64,000 nucleotides of DNA from Acidobacteriota bacterium (GCA_016185425.1 JACPNQ010000015.1:62001-126000); one strand, 5' to 3'. Shown: positions 8,821 to 17,977, counted from the first letter of the stretch. Notes: generated by a model from the letters alone, not told the origin. Numbers and translations: made by a program.

Positions 8821-10839
8821 TCAGAAAGAATAACTCAGGCTGACGTATCCTGTGTGAGCGGAGTAATCCTGAAGCCGCAACAGTTTTTCACCGTAATCGT
8901 AATACTGCCATCCCGCATTCCAGCGCAGGTTGCGTCGTAAAACCACCGAGATCCGCGCTAGGGGTGACTGGTAGGCGACCGGAAAGACCTGCGCGGCGGC
9001 GAAGGCGGAAAGGGTCGACGGAGTGACGAGCGCTTGCGGCATCGAGGACTGGTCCGCGGCCTTTCGGCCATCCGCCCGGTCCTGCGTGCGAACATAGCCG
9101 GCGTACAGATCCACGCGCTTCCGGATCTGCAGTTGCACGCCCGCGTGGACCGTGTGCAGATTGCTCAGGTAATACGAACGGTCCTTGTCGATCCGCTCAA
9201 AGCTCGCAAAATAAGCAAGCCCGGTCAATGTGTCCAGGTGTATGTAACTGTATCCAGCGTCTAGCTGCACTCCGGCTCGCGGCATCCAGCCTCCATTGGC
9301 CGACCAGCTCCGGCCCGCCGTGGAGTAAACAAACAGCGAGGTGGTATTGGAGTTATTAAAGGACCGGTAATCCGTCGACAGGTTATATTTCGCGGTTCGA
9401 TACTGCAAACGTGCGTTCAACGCGTGGTAATCCTTGTCGCTGACCGGATAGAAAGGCTTGTCGTTGCGACCGACTTCGGCGCTGAACGACATCCGCAACG
9501 GCTTAAACGGCTGAAGGCGAATGCCGCCGGTACCGGCTTTCTGGCGGTTAACCTGCTCATCTGGCCTGGTGTTGGCAGGCAATGCAAGGTCGGTCAGCTC
9601 TATCGAGCGAATGCGCCTCTCCGAGAATTGGTAGTTACCAAAGAATCCGATCCATTTCACCGGTTGCCAGGATCCTTCGCTGAAGTTCGATATGTTGCGG
9701 ATGCCCAGGTTCTGGAAAGAAATCAATGTAAGGCCCGCGGTGCCGTTATTTAGTTCGGAATACCGGCCGGAGCCGTCCATTCGCGTATTATGGAAGCCGG
9801 TTTGGTTAGTAAATGTCCACTGCGAATTAGGATGCCAGGTAAGTGTGAGGTAGCCGGTGGTGACAGGCCGCCTGCCGCGGCCGGCAAGCAGGATTTGCCG
9901 GTTACGGTCCGAGCCGAGCCGATCTGTCCCACGGACAAACTCGTCAAACAGGAAATCGCGCTGTCCGTCGGAATGCGTGAACTTTGCGTTGATCGTGAAC
10001 GATTGCAGCAATTCCGAGTGGAGGTGAGCCCGCCAATACGGTGTCTGGCCGTGCACAGGCTCGTCGCGCCGGACGAGCGAGAGAGTGTTGGCGTCAGTGA
10101 CGTTTGCGCCGGCCGCGGATACCGGCGTTCCGTAAGCCGTGTCGTCCTTGAACGTCTCCCAGCCGCGAGTGACGGAAAGCTTCAAACGCCGCAGTTCGAG
10201 ATCGGCTCCGATACGGTACTCGCGCTGCACCCGGCGGACGTTAGAAAGGAACGCATATTCGTCGCCGCGGGAGTCAAACCACTGGCCCGTAGAAAGTCCG
10301 GCACCGGTTTGACTATTTCCGGAATAGCCAAAACGGAACCGCAGCCTGCTCTGGGGCAGAATCGTCAGGTCATGGTCCTGCATCTGCCGATTGGTCGACA
10401 ACAGGTGGTTGCCGCCCGTAATGGTGAGCGCGGGGTTAAAGTACTCGCTCGATCGCCATAGCAGATCATAGCGATAGATTGCGTTTTTCTGAACACGAAA
10501 CGTGCTGAATTGGTAAGGGTCGTTCCCGAGACCGCCGACATTCAGCAGAATTTCGTCGAAGAGACTTCCCTTCCCGTCGCGCGAATGTACTCCTAATGAG
10601 CCGCCCAGTAGCCGGATTCCATTGCCGTAATTGACATCACTCCTGTACTTGCCGGAATTGCCGTTCACCGTGTGAAAACGGTACCCAAGCTCCCACGAAT
10701 TCGTGACATTGTAGTCGCCGGTATTCGTTCCGAGAGGCGACCCGGCAGGCTGAGGAGTCGATGTTGCCAGTTGTTGGGCGGAAGCGGCTGCTGTGATGAG
10801 CGCGGATGCGAGCAACAGCCCTTTCATGCGCCGCCTCAT
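8821..10839 (-). CDS. MtrB/PioB-like outer-membrane beta-barrel protein
   Basis: A 672-residue protein with a signal peptide (cleavage near ASAQ, residue 21), then a long run of alternating aromatic, polar and Arg strands, ending in a terminal Phe (SLSYSF) as expected for BAM-inserted barrels. Size and strand pattern fit the 26-strand MtrB/PioB porins that sheath a decaheme cytochrome. The preceding gene encodes exactly such a decaheme, overlapping by 4 bp (ATGA). No N-terminal CxxC is present, unlike Shewanella MtrB. MtrB assignment rests mainly on size, barrel character and coupling; a different large porin is the alternative. Confidence 0.65.
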   Translation of the reverse strand: MRRRMKGLLLASALITAAASAQQLATSTPQPAGSPLGTNTGDYNVTNSWELGYRFHTVNGNSGKYRSDVNYGNGIRLLGGSLGVHSRDGKGSLFDEILLNVGGLGNDPYQFSTFRVQKNAIYRYDLLWRSSEYFNPALTITGGNHLLSTNRQMQDHDLTILPQSRLRFRFGYSGNSQTGAGLSTGQWFDSRGDEYAFLSNVRRVQREYRIGADLELRRLKLSVTRGWETFKDDTAYGTPVSAAGANVTDANTLSLVRRDEPVHGQTPYWRAHLHSELLQSFTINAKFTHSDGQRDFLFDEFVRGTDRLGSDRNRQILLAGRGRRPVTTGYLTLTWHPNSQWTFTNQTGFHNTRMDGSGRYSELNNGTAGLTLISFQNLGIRNISNFSEGSWQPVKWIGFFGNYQFSERRIRSIELTDLALPANTRPDEQVNRQKAGTGGIRLQPFKPLRMSFSAEVGRNDKPFYPVSDKDYHALNARLQYRTAKYNLSTDYRSFNNSNTTSLFVYSTAGRSWSANGGWMPRAGVQLDAGYSYIHLDTLTGLAYFASFERIDKDRSYYLSNLHTVHAGVQLQIRKRVDLYAGYVRTQDRADGRKAADQSSMPQALVTPSTLSAFAAAQVFPVAYQSPLARISVVLRRNLRWNAGWQYYDYGEKLLRLQDYSAHTGYVSLSYSF

Positions 10840-11783
10840 CGCAGGAACCTCGAATCGGAGTTAGAACCGTGAATCCGGACGTGGCAGGTGGTGCAGTTCC
10901 TATAACGCGGATCGGTCATATTGTGCGACGGAGATTGGAGTGTGACGCCATCGGACTGCCTGCCGAAGCTTCCAGCGCCGTTGTGGCATTCCAGGCAGAG
11001 AGTGAATGTAACAGGCCGCTTCAATAGCCGGGCATTCGTGGAACCATGCGGAGAGTGGCATGTCTCGCACCCGTCCACACGAACGGCGGCATGCTCGTAA
11101 AGGAAAGGGCCACGCTTGTCCGTGTGGCATTTCAGGCAGGCCTGTTCATTCTGGAGACCAGTGTCGACGAGATGCGGCCGGCGTCCCATTTTCCACGTCC
11201 CCCCGCTCGTGCCATGGGGATTGTGGCAGTCCGAACAGGCCATGAATCCCTCATTTACCCGGTGTTTGAAGGGCTGCGAAAACTGTGCCCGGACATCGTT
11301 GTGGCAACCGTAGCAGACTTCTACTTGTTTCTTCGCAAGTAAACTGCGGCTGGAATCGGCGCGATGAATGGAGTGGCACGAAGTGCAGACAACGTTTGCC
11401 TCGCTGTGGCTGCTGCGGCGTATATTCGCCCGGCTCAGGTCCTTGTTGTGACAGCGCAGACAGGTGTCGAGAACTTGGTTCGGCGCCAATTCCGAAAACG
11501 CGACGATCGCCCCCTTACCGCCTTTGGCGTCGACGTGCTTTTTGCCAGATCCGTGACAGCTCTCGCAACCCGCGTTCTCGGGCGCCGTGTTGGCCGCAAC
11601 GGACGTCTTGTTGTGAGGATTGCGAAAGAACTGCAGAGCAACCTGCGGATGGCAGGTGCGGCAGGCATTATTACCGGCGAAGGCGGCGTTCGGTGGAGTT
11701 TTGCCTTCCGTCGGAGGCTGCGCAAAAACAGCGGCAGCGGTAACGAATAAAAAGGCAAAAGAACTGGCTCGAATGGACCCCAT
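10836..11783 (-). CDS. Decaheme c-type cytochrome, MtrA/DmsE family
   Basis: A signal peptide ending near VFAQ is followed by exactly ten CXXCH heme motifs (CRTCH, CESCH, CLRCH, CTSCH, CYGCH, CSDCH, CLKCH, CETCH, CLECH, CTTCH) spread evenly over 315 residues. Length, heme number and spacing match the MtrA/DmsE/PioA family, which conducts electrons through an outer-membrane barrel. The ATG at 11783 is preferred over an in-frame TTG at 11798. The stop overlaps the start of the barrel gene, so the two subunits are translationally coupled. No outer-surface OmcA/MtrC-type lipoprotein or CymA-type quinol oxidase is visible, so the terminal partners are unknown. Confidence 0.88.
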   Translation of the reverse strand: MGSIRASSFAFLFVTAAAVFAQPPTEGKTPPNAAFAGNNACRTCHPQVALQFFRNPHNKTSVAANTAPENAGCESCHGSGKKHVDAKGGKGAIVAFSELAPNQVLDTCLRCHNKDLSRANIRRSSHSEANVVCTSCHSIHRADSSRSLLAKKQVEVCYGCHNDVRAQFSQPFKHRVNEGFMACSDCHNPHGTSGGTWKMGRRPHLVDTGLQNEQACLKCHTDKRGPFLYEHAAVRVDGCETCHSPHGSTNARLLKRPVTFTLCLECHNGAGSFGRQSDGVTLQSPSHNMTDPRYRNCTTCHVRIHGSNSDSRFLR

Positions 11784-11861
11784 GAGCGTACTTGTCAATA
11801 TACGGGATTATGAGGCGTCATGGGTGTGAATTCTTCTTTGCCCGGAGGAATGAGGTGGCGC

Positions 11862-11892
11862 AAAAAGGCCCGGCGGAGAGGCGGCCGGGCCT
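11862..11892 (-). terminator. Intrinsic terminator downstream of the small barrel gene
   Basis: A 9-bp GC-rich stem (11866-11874 with 11884-11892) and a 9-nt loop are followed on the minus strand by five T residues. It lies about 29 bp after the stop of the gene at 11921-12577 and separates that gene from the decaheme operon. Confidence 0.8.
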
Positions 11893-11920
11893 GAATGGAG
11901 CATCTACGAAGGCTGCTGTT

Positions 11921-12577
11921 TTAGAAGAGCACGCCGAGTCCGACTGTCGGCGTGAAGTTGTTTACCCAGCCGTCGCCCCCGCTGCCGCGATTGGGAGCGA
12001 TGACTTTTTTTGGAAACTTCGAGAGATTATCGCGGAACTCGAGACGGAGGTTGACACGGTCAGAGAGCTGCATCTTGATCCCGGCGCCCACCGAAATAAG
12101 ACCGGTTAGCTCCGTCGTATGCGTGAGCACAGCGATCTGGCTAAGCGGCTGGAACGCGCGCTCTTCGCCCGTTCCACGAAACATCTTTACGCCGCCGCCG
12201 GCGAGCAGGTAAGGACGCACTTTTGATCTGGAGTCGGCGAAATGGAAGTGCACATCATAGTGCACCGCATGGGACTCGCCGCCGAAGGAAGCCTTGGCGC
12301 CTGAGCCTGACAGCGTCATGTCATTGCGGAGATAGTCGTAGCGGAGTTCTCCGGAGATCTTCGGGTACATGTAGTGCCCGAGCCAGACGCTCGCGCCGAA
12401 GCCTTTGTCGAAACCGGCATCGGCATTACCACCGGTGGCGGTGAATGTTTTCTTGTCGTAGAAGCTACCGGTAACACCCGCACCAAACTCGTAGCGGGGC
12501 TCGGCGACGCGTCCTTGCGCCCAAGCTGAGGCGATGAAGAGGGGAATGAAGATTGTTCTGGCGAAGTCGTTTCGCAT
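11921..12577 (-). CDS. Outer-membrane beta-barrel protein (OmpA-like 8-strand type)
   Basis: A 218-residue protein with a signal peptide (cleavage near SAWAQ) and alternating beta-strand pattern: YEFGAGVTGSFYD, ISGELRYDYLRND, AVHYDVHFHF, RPYLLAGGGVKMF, GLISVGAGIKMQL, NLRLEFRDNLS, FTPTVGLGVLF. The terminal Phe and the repeated Gly/aromatic pattern fit the small OMP_b-brl barrels of OmpA/OmpW/OprF type. It has its own terminator, and a tandem repeat sits in its promoter region. It is transcribed toward, but terminated before, the decaheme cytochrome operon. Its specific function cannot be read from the sequence. Confidence 0.78.
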   Translation of the reverse strand: MRNDFARTIFIPLFIASAWAQGRVAEPRYEFGAGVTGSFYDKKTFTATGGNADAGFDKGFGASVWLGHYMYPKISGELRYDYLRNDMTLSGSGAKASFGGESHAVHYDVHFHFADSRSKVRPYLLAGGGVKMFRGTGEERAFQPLSQIAVLTHTTELTGLISVGAGIKMQLSDRVNLRLEFRDNLSKFPKKVIAPNRGSGGDGWVNNFTPTVGLGVLF

Positions 12578-12600
12578 AACACTCTTCTATCGGCGGACCC

Positions 12601-12634
12601 TCGCAGTACCTTTATATTCGCAGTACCTTTATAA
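12601..12634. repeat. Tandem 17-bp direct repeat in the promoter region of the barrel gene
   Basis: Two copies of a 17-nt unit (12601-12617 and 12618-12634) match at 16 of 17 positions. On the minus strand each copy reads TATAAAGGTACTGCGA. They lie 24 to 57 bp upstream of the ATG at 12577, where a -10 region or operator is expected, and each contains a TATAAA hexamer and a GGTAC core. Confidence 0.8.
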
Positions 12635-12644
12635 AGACGAGAAA

Positions 12645-12670
12645 GCCGCGGAGATTTTATTCTCCGCGGC
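12645..12670 (-). terminator. Intrinsic hairpin downstream of the TIGR03437 protein gene
   Basis: A perfect 10-bp stem (12645-12654 with 12661-12670) and a 6-nt A/T loop, followed on the minus strand by TTTC. It is 40 bp after the stop of the long gene at 12711 and separates it from the barrel gene. The T run is short. Confidence 0.7.
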
Positions 12671-12710
12671 AATTCTTATTGTTTGTCCGCAATTCTTATC
12701 GGTCCGCAAG

Positions 12711-15700
12711 CTACTCGACAACGCGGACGGACACGCTCGTCGATTGTCCGCCCTGCGCCACAGAAAGCGGAATCTCAAAGCCGGCGGGCGCGTTCCTCGG
12801 AACGCGAGCATTAATCTGATAGACCCCAACCTGCCCGGGCGCCAGGCCTGCAAACTCGACAGCCAGACCAACATTTCCCAGCCGGACCGTCGGAGCAATC
12901 AGCGGCGTAGCGATCGGATCCGAGCCGCCGGGGAAACCGGCCTCGACAGCCGGAGACGTGTTCCCCATGCCGGTCAGGTAAATCGAAATCACGTCATCCC
13001 GGTGGATCGGATTCGACACCGTCACCAATTCGTTATTTCGCGCCCGCACGACGGCGGGGATCTGCGTCTCCGGACCGCTAACACCGGAGCGGAAGATGCT
13101 CGGGGCGGCCGGAAGAATGGTCAGGTTAAAGTTGTCGCTGATACCGCCGGGTGTACGAAGAATCAGCGTGACGTTGCCGTCGACCTGATAAGGCATCTGC
13201 GCGTTAATCTGCTCGTTGGAAGCAAACAGCATCGGTACCGGAATGCCATTCACGGTCAGGCAACTCTCGCCCAGCGCGGTAGGCAGCGGGGTCGTGCTGC
13301 TCGCCTGATTCACGGGACTTAAGTTTGTTCCCATGAGGGTGATCAGGCTGCCGGGCGCAGTGTTTCCGGAGAAGTCGGCGGCGTTCACAATCCGTTCAAT
13401 ACGCGGTGCGGCCACCGAAGCATCATAATTCCAGGGAAGGACGGTCACGCCGCTGGTGGTGAGAGTGACGATCGCCTGGCGGGAATAGAGCGGCGCCACA
13501 GTACGAGTGAACGGCCGGCTTGTTTCGGAAAGGATCGGCGCCTCGGCCATCCGCGTCGAGCGCAGCGCATTGCTGCTCGTCATATCGACGCGCTGGATAA
13601 TTCCAGGGCTCTGTGCGCTCGGGGCCGTGGTCCGGAAACCTGCCTGGTCGACAAACGCAAACCCGGAACTGTTGCCGGAGGACGTTTCAAATTGACGGAC
13701 CGGAACAAGAGACGCATTCAAGAGCAGGTTACCCACGACAAACTGGTCGAAGTTCGATGCGGCGTAGGCGCCGGCAAGTGCCGTGCCCTGTTTACGCGAG
13801 ACAGTAAAGGTGTCGACGTTGGCGTTGTAGAGCATCACCGTGCCATCCGCCTGTGCAGCAAGAATCGAGGATCCGTTGGCGCTGGCAGCAAGCGTCGTGA
13901 ACACGCTGATCTCGTTCTTGAAGATGCCGAGCGTCGGCGGAGTAGTCGCCGCGCGGCTCGCGAAGTCGACTCGGTCAATAGTGTGGACCGGCCCGGCGAC
14001 TCGTGATGCTACCAGTGTGGCGCGTCCGGAGCTCGCTATCGAGCGCGGATAATGTCCGAACGGCATACGGATTGGAGAGGAAGGCTGCAGGGTTTCGAGA
14101 TCGAAGACGCTGATGATCTGCGAATTGTCATGTCCGACCATCAGCCAGCGGCGATCGAACGAGATGGCCAGTTGCGTCGGCGTATTTCCGGTCTTCAATG
14201 CGGCGACCTGCGAATAGCTGGAGCCGTCAAACACGAGCACCTGGTTGGTATCCTGCCGGAGAACGAAAAATCGGTCGCGCGATGGATCGGTGATCAGGTC
14301 AACCAGCCGGCCGGGAACGTTGACGAACATGCCGCGCTGATCGGGCTCTTTGTTGTTAATCAGCACCCGGATAGACCCGGTAACGTTCACCGCCTGCGGT
14401 GCGACAATCTCGATTGTCCCAGCCGTGGTCCCCTTCGAGTTCTGGAAAACAGTTGGGTCGACGCGAATGGTGACGGTGGCTGGCGTGACGCCGGAAGACG
14501 GGCTCACCGTGACGCCGGAAAGCTTGGAATTCAATTGAAACGCAGTCCGATTGCCGCCCGGATCGAGAATGGTGACCTGTTGCGTACCGACTTGGCGGTC
14601 GCAGAAATTTCCGCGGAAGGAGACATCTTCGGAGGAACTGACCACACGAGGCATTTCGGACAACCGCCCGATCGGGATGATGGTCACTCCGCTCTCGGAG
14701 ACTGAGTACATCGTGGTGCCATCCGCCGATAAGACACTCCGGCCGGACAGGTTTTCGGGCAGGTTCAACCGGCCGAATACGGTCAGATTCTCCGGGTCCA
14801 GGATCTGCAATTGCGGAAGCTGGGTGGAGCCCGCAGTGGCAGTGCCCGTTTGGGTCATCTGCGCATAGACAAGGTTGCGCTCGTTATCGAAAACGTGCGA
14901 GCCAATGTTCAGCACTCCGGCCGGATCGGGGAACTGGGCCACCAGAGAACCGGATAGATCGCCAAGAGCCCATCCGGAAAGGTGCAGCGACCCGTCGCGA
15001 TTTACGCTTATAACACGCGGACCAAGCGGTGGCGTGGAAGTCGCTTGAAATGCGATCAATCGCCGCATGTCGACGTCGTAGCGGAATTCGATGGTCAGAT
15101 TGTCCGTCGCCCCACCGGCCAGGAGTCCGAAAATCCGCGATCCATCGCCGGACGCCGACATGGAGCTCGCGACGATGTTCGATGGGGAATTGCCCGGCGT
15201 AACCGGAAGCGCTTTGGAGGTTACACCAGCGATCGTGTCGAGCGTCTGCGTGGAACCGGTGGCCGGATCCATCAGCAGGAACTCCGATGTGGTCACTACA
15301 AGCGCGCGGCCATCAATGCCGAACGCGACTCCGAGGGGTGGAGCGCCCATCGCGAAAGTTTGCCGCCCATTGGAAACGAGATCAATAACCGTGAGAGCGT
15401 TCGACGGCGTGTTTGGCGCCTGAAAGTTACCGTAATGCGTGACGACAAGATAGCGACCGTCGGGCGAAAGCGCTAGCGCGCTCGGATTCGCCGCGACGTT
15501 GATCGATGTTTGGATTCGGCCGTCACCCAGCGAGAGTACCTCAATTCGATTTGCCGTGAAGTTAGAAACATACAACACCCGCCGTGACTCGTCCAACGCG
15601 AGATCCGAGGCGAGTCCTCCAACCGCAACGACCTTTCCGACGCTTGCGCTCCAGGTTGGCATCATGCCCATCCAGAGCAGTCCGGCGCACAATGTGGCCG

Positions 15701-15728
15701 TCTTTTTGAAGCTGACTTTCGCTGACAT
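12711..15728 (-). CDS. Secreted beta-propeller protein with C-terminal TIGR03437 domain
   Basis: A 1005-residue exported protein with a signal peptide of about 27 residues. YncE/YVTN-type propeller blades follow (LALDESRRVLYVSNF, ALALSPDGRYLVVTHYG, AISFDRRWLMVGHDN, plus DLVSNG and DLETLQ turns), with a middle Ig-like segment near residues 370-450. The last roughly 235 residues begin IVNAADFSGNTAPGSLITLMG and continue with PTALGESCLTVNG and NAQMPYQVDG; this is the TIGR03437 signature seen in large paralogous families of Solibacter-type acidobacteria. It lies directly downstream of the Tad pilus genes and a 31-codon gene, so it could be a surface adhesin or be exported with that system; this is inference. 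Confidence 0.88.
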   Translation of the reverse strand: MSAKVSFKKTATLCAGLLWMGMMPTWSASVGKVVAVGGLASDLALDESRRVLYVSNFTANRIEVLSLGDGRIQTSINVAANPSALALSPDGRYLVVTHYGNFQAPNTPSNALTVIDLVSNGRQTFAMGAPPLGVAFGIDGRALVVTTSEFLLMDPATGSTQTLDTIAGVTSKALPVTPGNSPSNIVASSMSASGDGSRIFGLLAGGATDNLTIEFRYDVDMRRLIAFQATSTPPLGPRVISVNRDGSLHLSGWALGDLSGSLVAQFPDPAGVLNIGSHVFDNERNLVYAQMTQTGTATAGSTQLPQLQILDPENLTVFGRLNLPENLSGRSVLSADGTTMYSVSESGVTIIPIGRLSEMPRVVSSSEDVSFRGNFCDRQVGTQQVTILDPGGNRTAFQLNSKLSGVTVSPSSGVTPATVTIRVDPTVFQNSKGTTAGTIEIVAPQAVNVTGSIRVLINNKEPDQRGMFVNVPGRLVDLITDPSRDRFFVLRQDTNQVLVFDGSSYSQVAALKTGNTPTQLAISFDRRWLMVGHDNSQIISVFDLETLQPSSPIRMPFGHYPRSIASSGRATLVASRVAGPVHTIDRVDFASRAATTPPTLGIFKNEISVFTTLAASANGSSILAAQADGTVMLYNANVDTFTVSRKQGTALAGAYAASNFDQFVVGNLLLNASLVPVRQFETSSGNSSGFAFVDQAGFRTTAPSAQSPGIIQRVDMTSSNALRSTRMAEAPILSETSRPFTRTVAPLYSRQAIVTLTTSGVTVLPWNYDASVAAPRIERIVNAADFSGNTAPGSLITLMGTNLSPVNQASSTTPLPTALGESCLTVNGIPVPMLFASNEQINAQMPYQVDGNVTLILRTPGGISDNFNLTILPAAPSIFRSGVSGPETQIPAVVRARNNELVTVSNPIHRDDVISIYLTGMGNTSPAVEAGFPGGSDPIATPLIAPTVRLGNVGLAVEFAGLAPGQVGVYQINARVPRNAPAGFEIPLSVAQGGQSTSVSVRVVE

Positions 15729-15909
15729 AACTTCTCCGCTTCCTTACGAATTTTTTCTGACGCCCAACGCGTGATCCAGTCCTGCACTCCCGGCCGGATG
15801 TGAGTTGGCATTCCGTCGCCGCCCTCGTACTCCGCTGTTGGGTCCTGCGCGCCCTGTTCGACAATTGCGGTGCATCGCCGGCTCGCAGGCCGGCGGCGCA
15901 TCCGCAAAG

Positions 15910-16005
15910 TTATTCTTCTTCTGTCTTCCGGCGGCGAAGAACGATTACGCCGAGGAATATCGCCGCCATTGCGGCACAGACAATGCGAACCATGCTCGAA
16001 TCCAT
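15910..16005 (-). CDS. 31-residue single-span membrane peptide
   Basis: A short frame from ATG 16005 to TAA 15910 encodes MDSSMVRIVCAAMAAIFLGV followed by IVLRRRKTEEE. This is one hydrophobic helix of about 16 residues and a basic RRRK stop-transfer flank, then an acidic tail. A clear AAGGAGAGG ribosome site lies about 8 nt upstream. It sits 73 bp after tadC and upstream of the TIGR03437 gene on the same strand. I do not recognise the family, and it does not resemble Flp pilin, which is longer and has a conserved Glu-Tyr after the cleavage site. The strong ribosome site and topology argue for a real gene. Confidence 0.5.
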   Translation of the reverse strand: MDSSMVRIVCAAMAAIFLGVIVLRRRKTEEE

Positions 16006-16078
16006 AACTACCTCTCCTTGATTTGACTGAATCTCCGGCTAGCAGCCGGTTGTGTTGATACTTTGCGCGGTGCCTGCC

Positions 16079-16999
16079 TTAGATGTTGTTAACCATCGGG
16101 AGCAATTCCCGCACAATTTTGACCGCCATGGGCCCAACCGTAACAACGAAGAGCGATGGCATAATGCAAAAGAAAATAGGAAAAATCAGTTTGACGCCGA
16201 GCTTCGCGGCCTTTTCTTCCGCGATCTGCCGCGCCTGGATGCGCATGAAATCCGCGTGGGCGCGCAAACTCTGGGCGATGCCGGTGCCGAACCGGTCGGC
16301 TTGAATCAAAACCGCGACCAGTTTCTTCAAGTCGTCTACCGCCGTCCGATCGGCGAGGTTGCGCAATGCTTCCACGCGGCGCTTACCGGCCTTCAATTCC
16401 AGGTTGATCAACGCGAATTCTTCGCAGATCTCGCGGTGCGCCTGTTCCAGCTCTTTGGCAACCTGGATCATCGCCTGATCAAGCCCCAGTCCGCTTTCCA
16501 CGCAGACCACGAGAAGATCGAGCGCGTTCGCCAGTCCGCGCTGCACCGCCTTCTGGCGGCGTTGGGATTTGAGCTTGACGTACTCATTCGGTCCAAAGAA
16601 CCCGGCGGCGGCGGCGGCCAAGATCGCTGCGATCTTGTTGGTTGAGTCCGCCTCGGAGTTCGCGACGGCAAAGCTCATCAGGATCGGAAAAGTAACGCCA
16701 AGGAGGATCTTTGCCCCGTATAGGATACGAAGAGCGTTCTGACCCTTGATGCCCGCCCGAATCAAGCGGCGTTGCATCACGCTCACGTCTTTCGGCGACG
16801 CCGGCACCAGATTGCCTAGCCGCTTCACCAGATCGTGAAACACAAGGCTCGGGTGAACGGGAATTCGCTCTTGCGAAGGCGACTCCATGCCGGTGACGCG
16901 TTCAATGGCTTCCTTCGGCCGGACCCACATTTTCAGCCCTGCGGCGGCGATAGCAATTGCGACCGTCAGAAACACGAGGAAGGCAACTATCAATGGCAT
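16079..16999 (-). CDS. tadC: Tad pilus inner-membrane platform protein TadC (T2SF domain)
   Basis: A 306-residue GspF/T2SF-type protein. One N-terminal transmembrane helix (about 3-25), a pair near 95-140, then the conserved cytoplasmic part ALDLLVVCVESGLGLDQAM and FGTGIAQSLRAHADFMRIQ, and a final hydrophobic pair (KLIFPIFFCIMPSLFVVTVGP). These are the features of TadC, which with TadB forms the platform on which the CpaF ATPase acts. It starts 3 bp after tadB, clearly the same operon. Confidence 0.9.
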   Translation of the reverse strand: MPLIVAFLVFLTVAIAIAAAGLKMWVRPKEAIERVTGMESPSQERIPVHPSLVFHDLVKRLGNLVPASPKDVSVMQRRLIRAGIKGQNALRILYGAKILLGVTFPILMSFAVANSEADSTNKIAAILAAAAAGFFGPNEYVKLKSQRRQKAVQRGLANALDLLVVCVESGLGLDQAMIQVAKELEQAHREICEEFALINLELKAGKRRVEALRNLADRTAVDDLKKLVAVLIQADRFGTGIAQSLRAHADFMRIQARQIAEEKAAKLGVKLIFPIFFCIMPSLFVVTVGPMAVKIVRELLPMVNNI

Positions 17000-17002
17000 C
17001 GT

Positions 17003-17977
17003 TTAGACCTCGATATTCACAATCTTCTGGATGACCGCATAGCCGATTAATTGGAGGAGAACGGCGCCGCCCATCATGTAGTTGCCAAGTTCGTCGTTGA
17101 AGAAGAAGCGGACATAATCCGGGTTGGCCCAGAACATCAACAGCGCAACACCGACGGGGATCAACGTTAACGCGGTGCCTGTCATCCGGCCGTGGGCGCT
17201 GATCGCCTTGATTCTGCCGCGCAGCTTAAAGCGTTCCCGCATCAGGTAGGCGAGCTTGTCGAGGATTTCCGCCAGGTTGCCGCCCGTACGCTTCTGGAGC
17301 ATGACGGCCGACACAAAGAAATGCACGTCGAGTGAGGGGACACGCGTCGCCAGCTTCTCAAGCGCCATCTCAAGCGGCATGCCGAGGTTATGCTCCTCGA
17401 ACGTGCGCCGAAATTCGCCGGCCAGCGGCTCCTGGAACTCCCGGTGAAGCATTTCGAGCGATACCGAGAAGGCATGGCCGGCGCGCATCGAGCGCGCGAC
17501 AAACTCAAGGCTTTCGGGAAACTGTTCTTCGAACTTGTGAAGCCGTTCGCCACGCTTCCGCAGGACATATAGCAGGGGCGACGCCCCCGCGATCAGTGCG
17601 GGCACGAACGCGAACGTGCGGTGCTGGGGCGGAAACAACAGCCAGCCGGCTGCGTAGCCGCCAAGAAACATCCCCAGGCACCCATGCATGAGACGCGCCA
17701 CTTTCCAGCGAAGCCCCGCCTGTTCGACTAGCCGGTGCAGTCTGTCCCGCAACTCGAGCCGCTGCAACAGACCCACAATAACGTGGCCTGCCGCCGCCTC
17801 GTCGGCGTAGATGAGCGCGATCGACTTATTCGTTTTTTTCTCTTTCTTCTTCCCGCCCGGGTCGACAAGGCGCGACCGGATCTTACCGACATCCGCCGTA
17901 CGGAGCGAGCGGCTCAGAAACCACCACGCTCCCACCGAGATGACCCAGACAGCGACGAGAATAAAGAGGAACATCAT
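17003..17977 (-). CDS. tadB: Tad pilus inner-membrane platform protein TadB (T2SF domain)
   Basis: A 324-residue T2SF protein. It has an N-terminal helix (MMFLFILVAVWVISVGAWWF), a central pair (about 97-135), then the conserved cytoplasmic part EQFPESLEFVARSMRAGHAF and VMLQKRTGGNLAEILDKLA, and a C-terminal helix pair. In Tad/Flp systems TadB and TadC are paralogous platform proteins; the order cpaF-tadB-tadC seen here is the usual one. The gene begins 21 bp after cpaF. A lysine-rich linker (KKKEKKTNK, about residues 44-52) follows the first helix. Confidence 0.9.
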   Translation of the reverse strand: MMFLFILVAVWVISVGAWWFLSRSLRTADVGKIRSRLVDPGGKKKEKKTNKSIALIYADEAAAGHVIVGLLQRLELRDRLHRLVEQAGLRWKVARLMHGCLGMFLGGYAAGWLLFPPQHRTFAFVPALIAGASPLLYVLRKRGERLHKFEEQFPESLEFVARSMRAGHAFSVSLEMLHREFQEPLAGEFRRTFEEHNLGMPLEMALEKLATRVPSLDVHFFVSAVMLQKRTGGNLAEILDKLAYLMRERFKLRGRIKAISAHGRMTGTALTLIPVGVALLMFWANPDYVRFFFNDELGNYMMGGAVLLQLIGYAVIQKIVNIEV

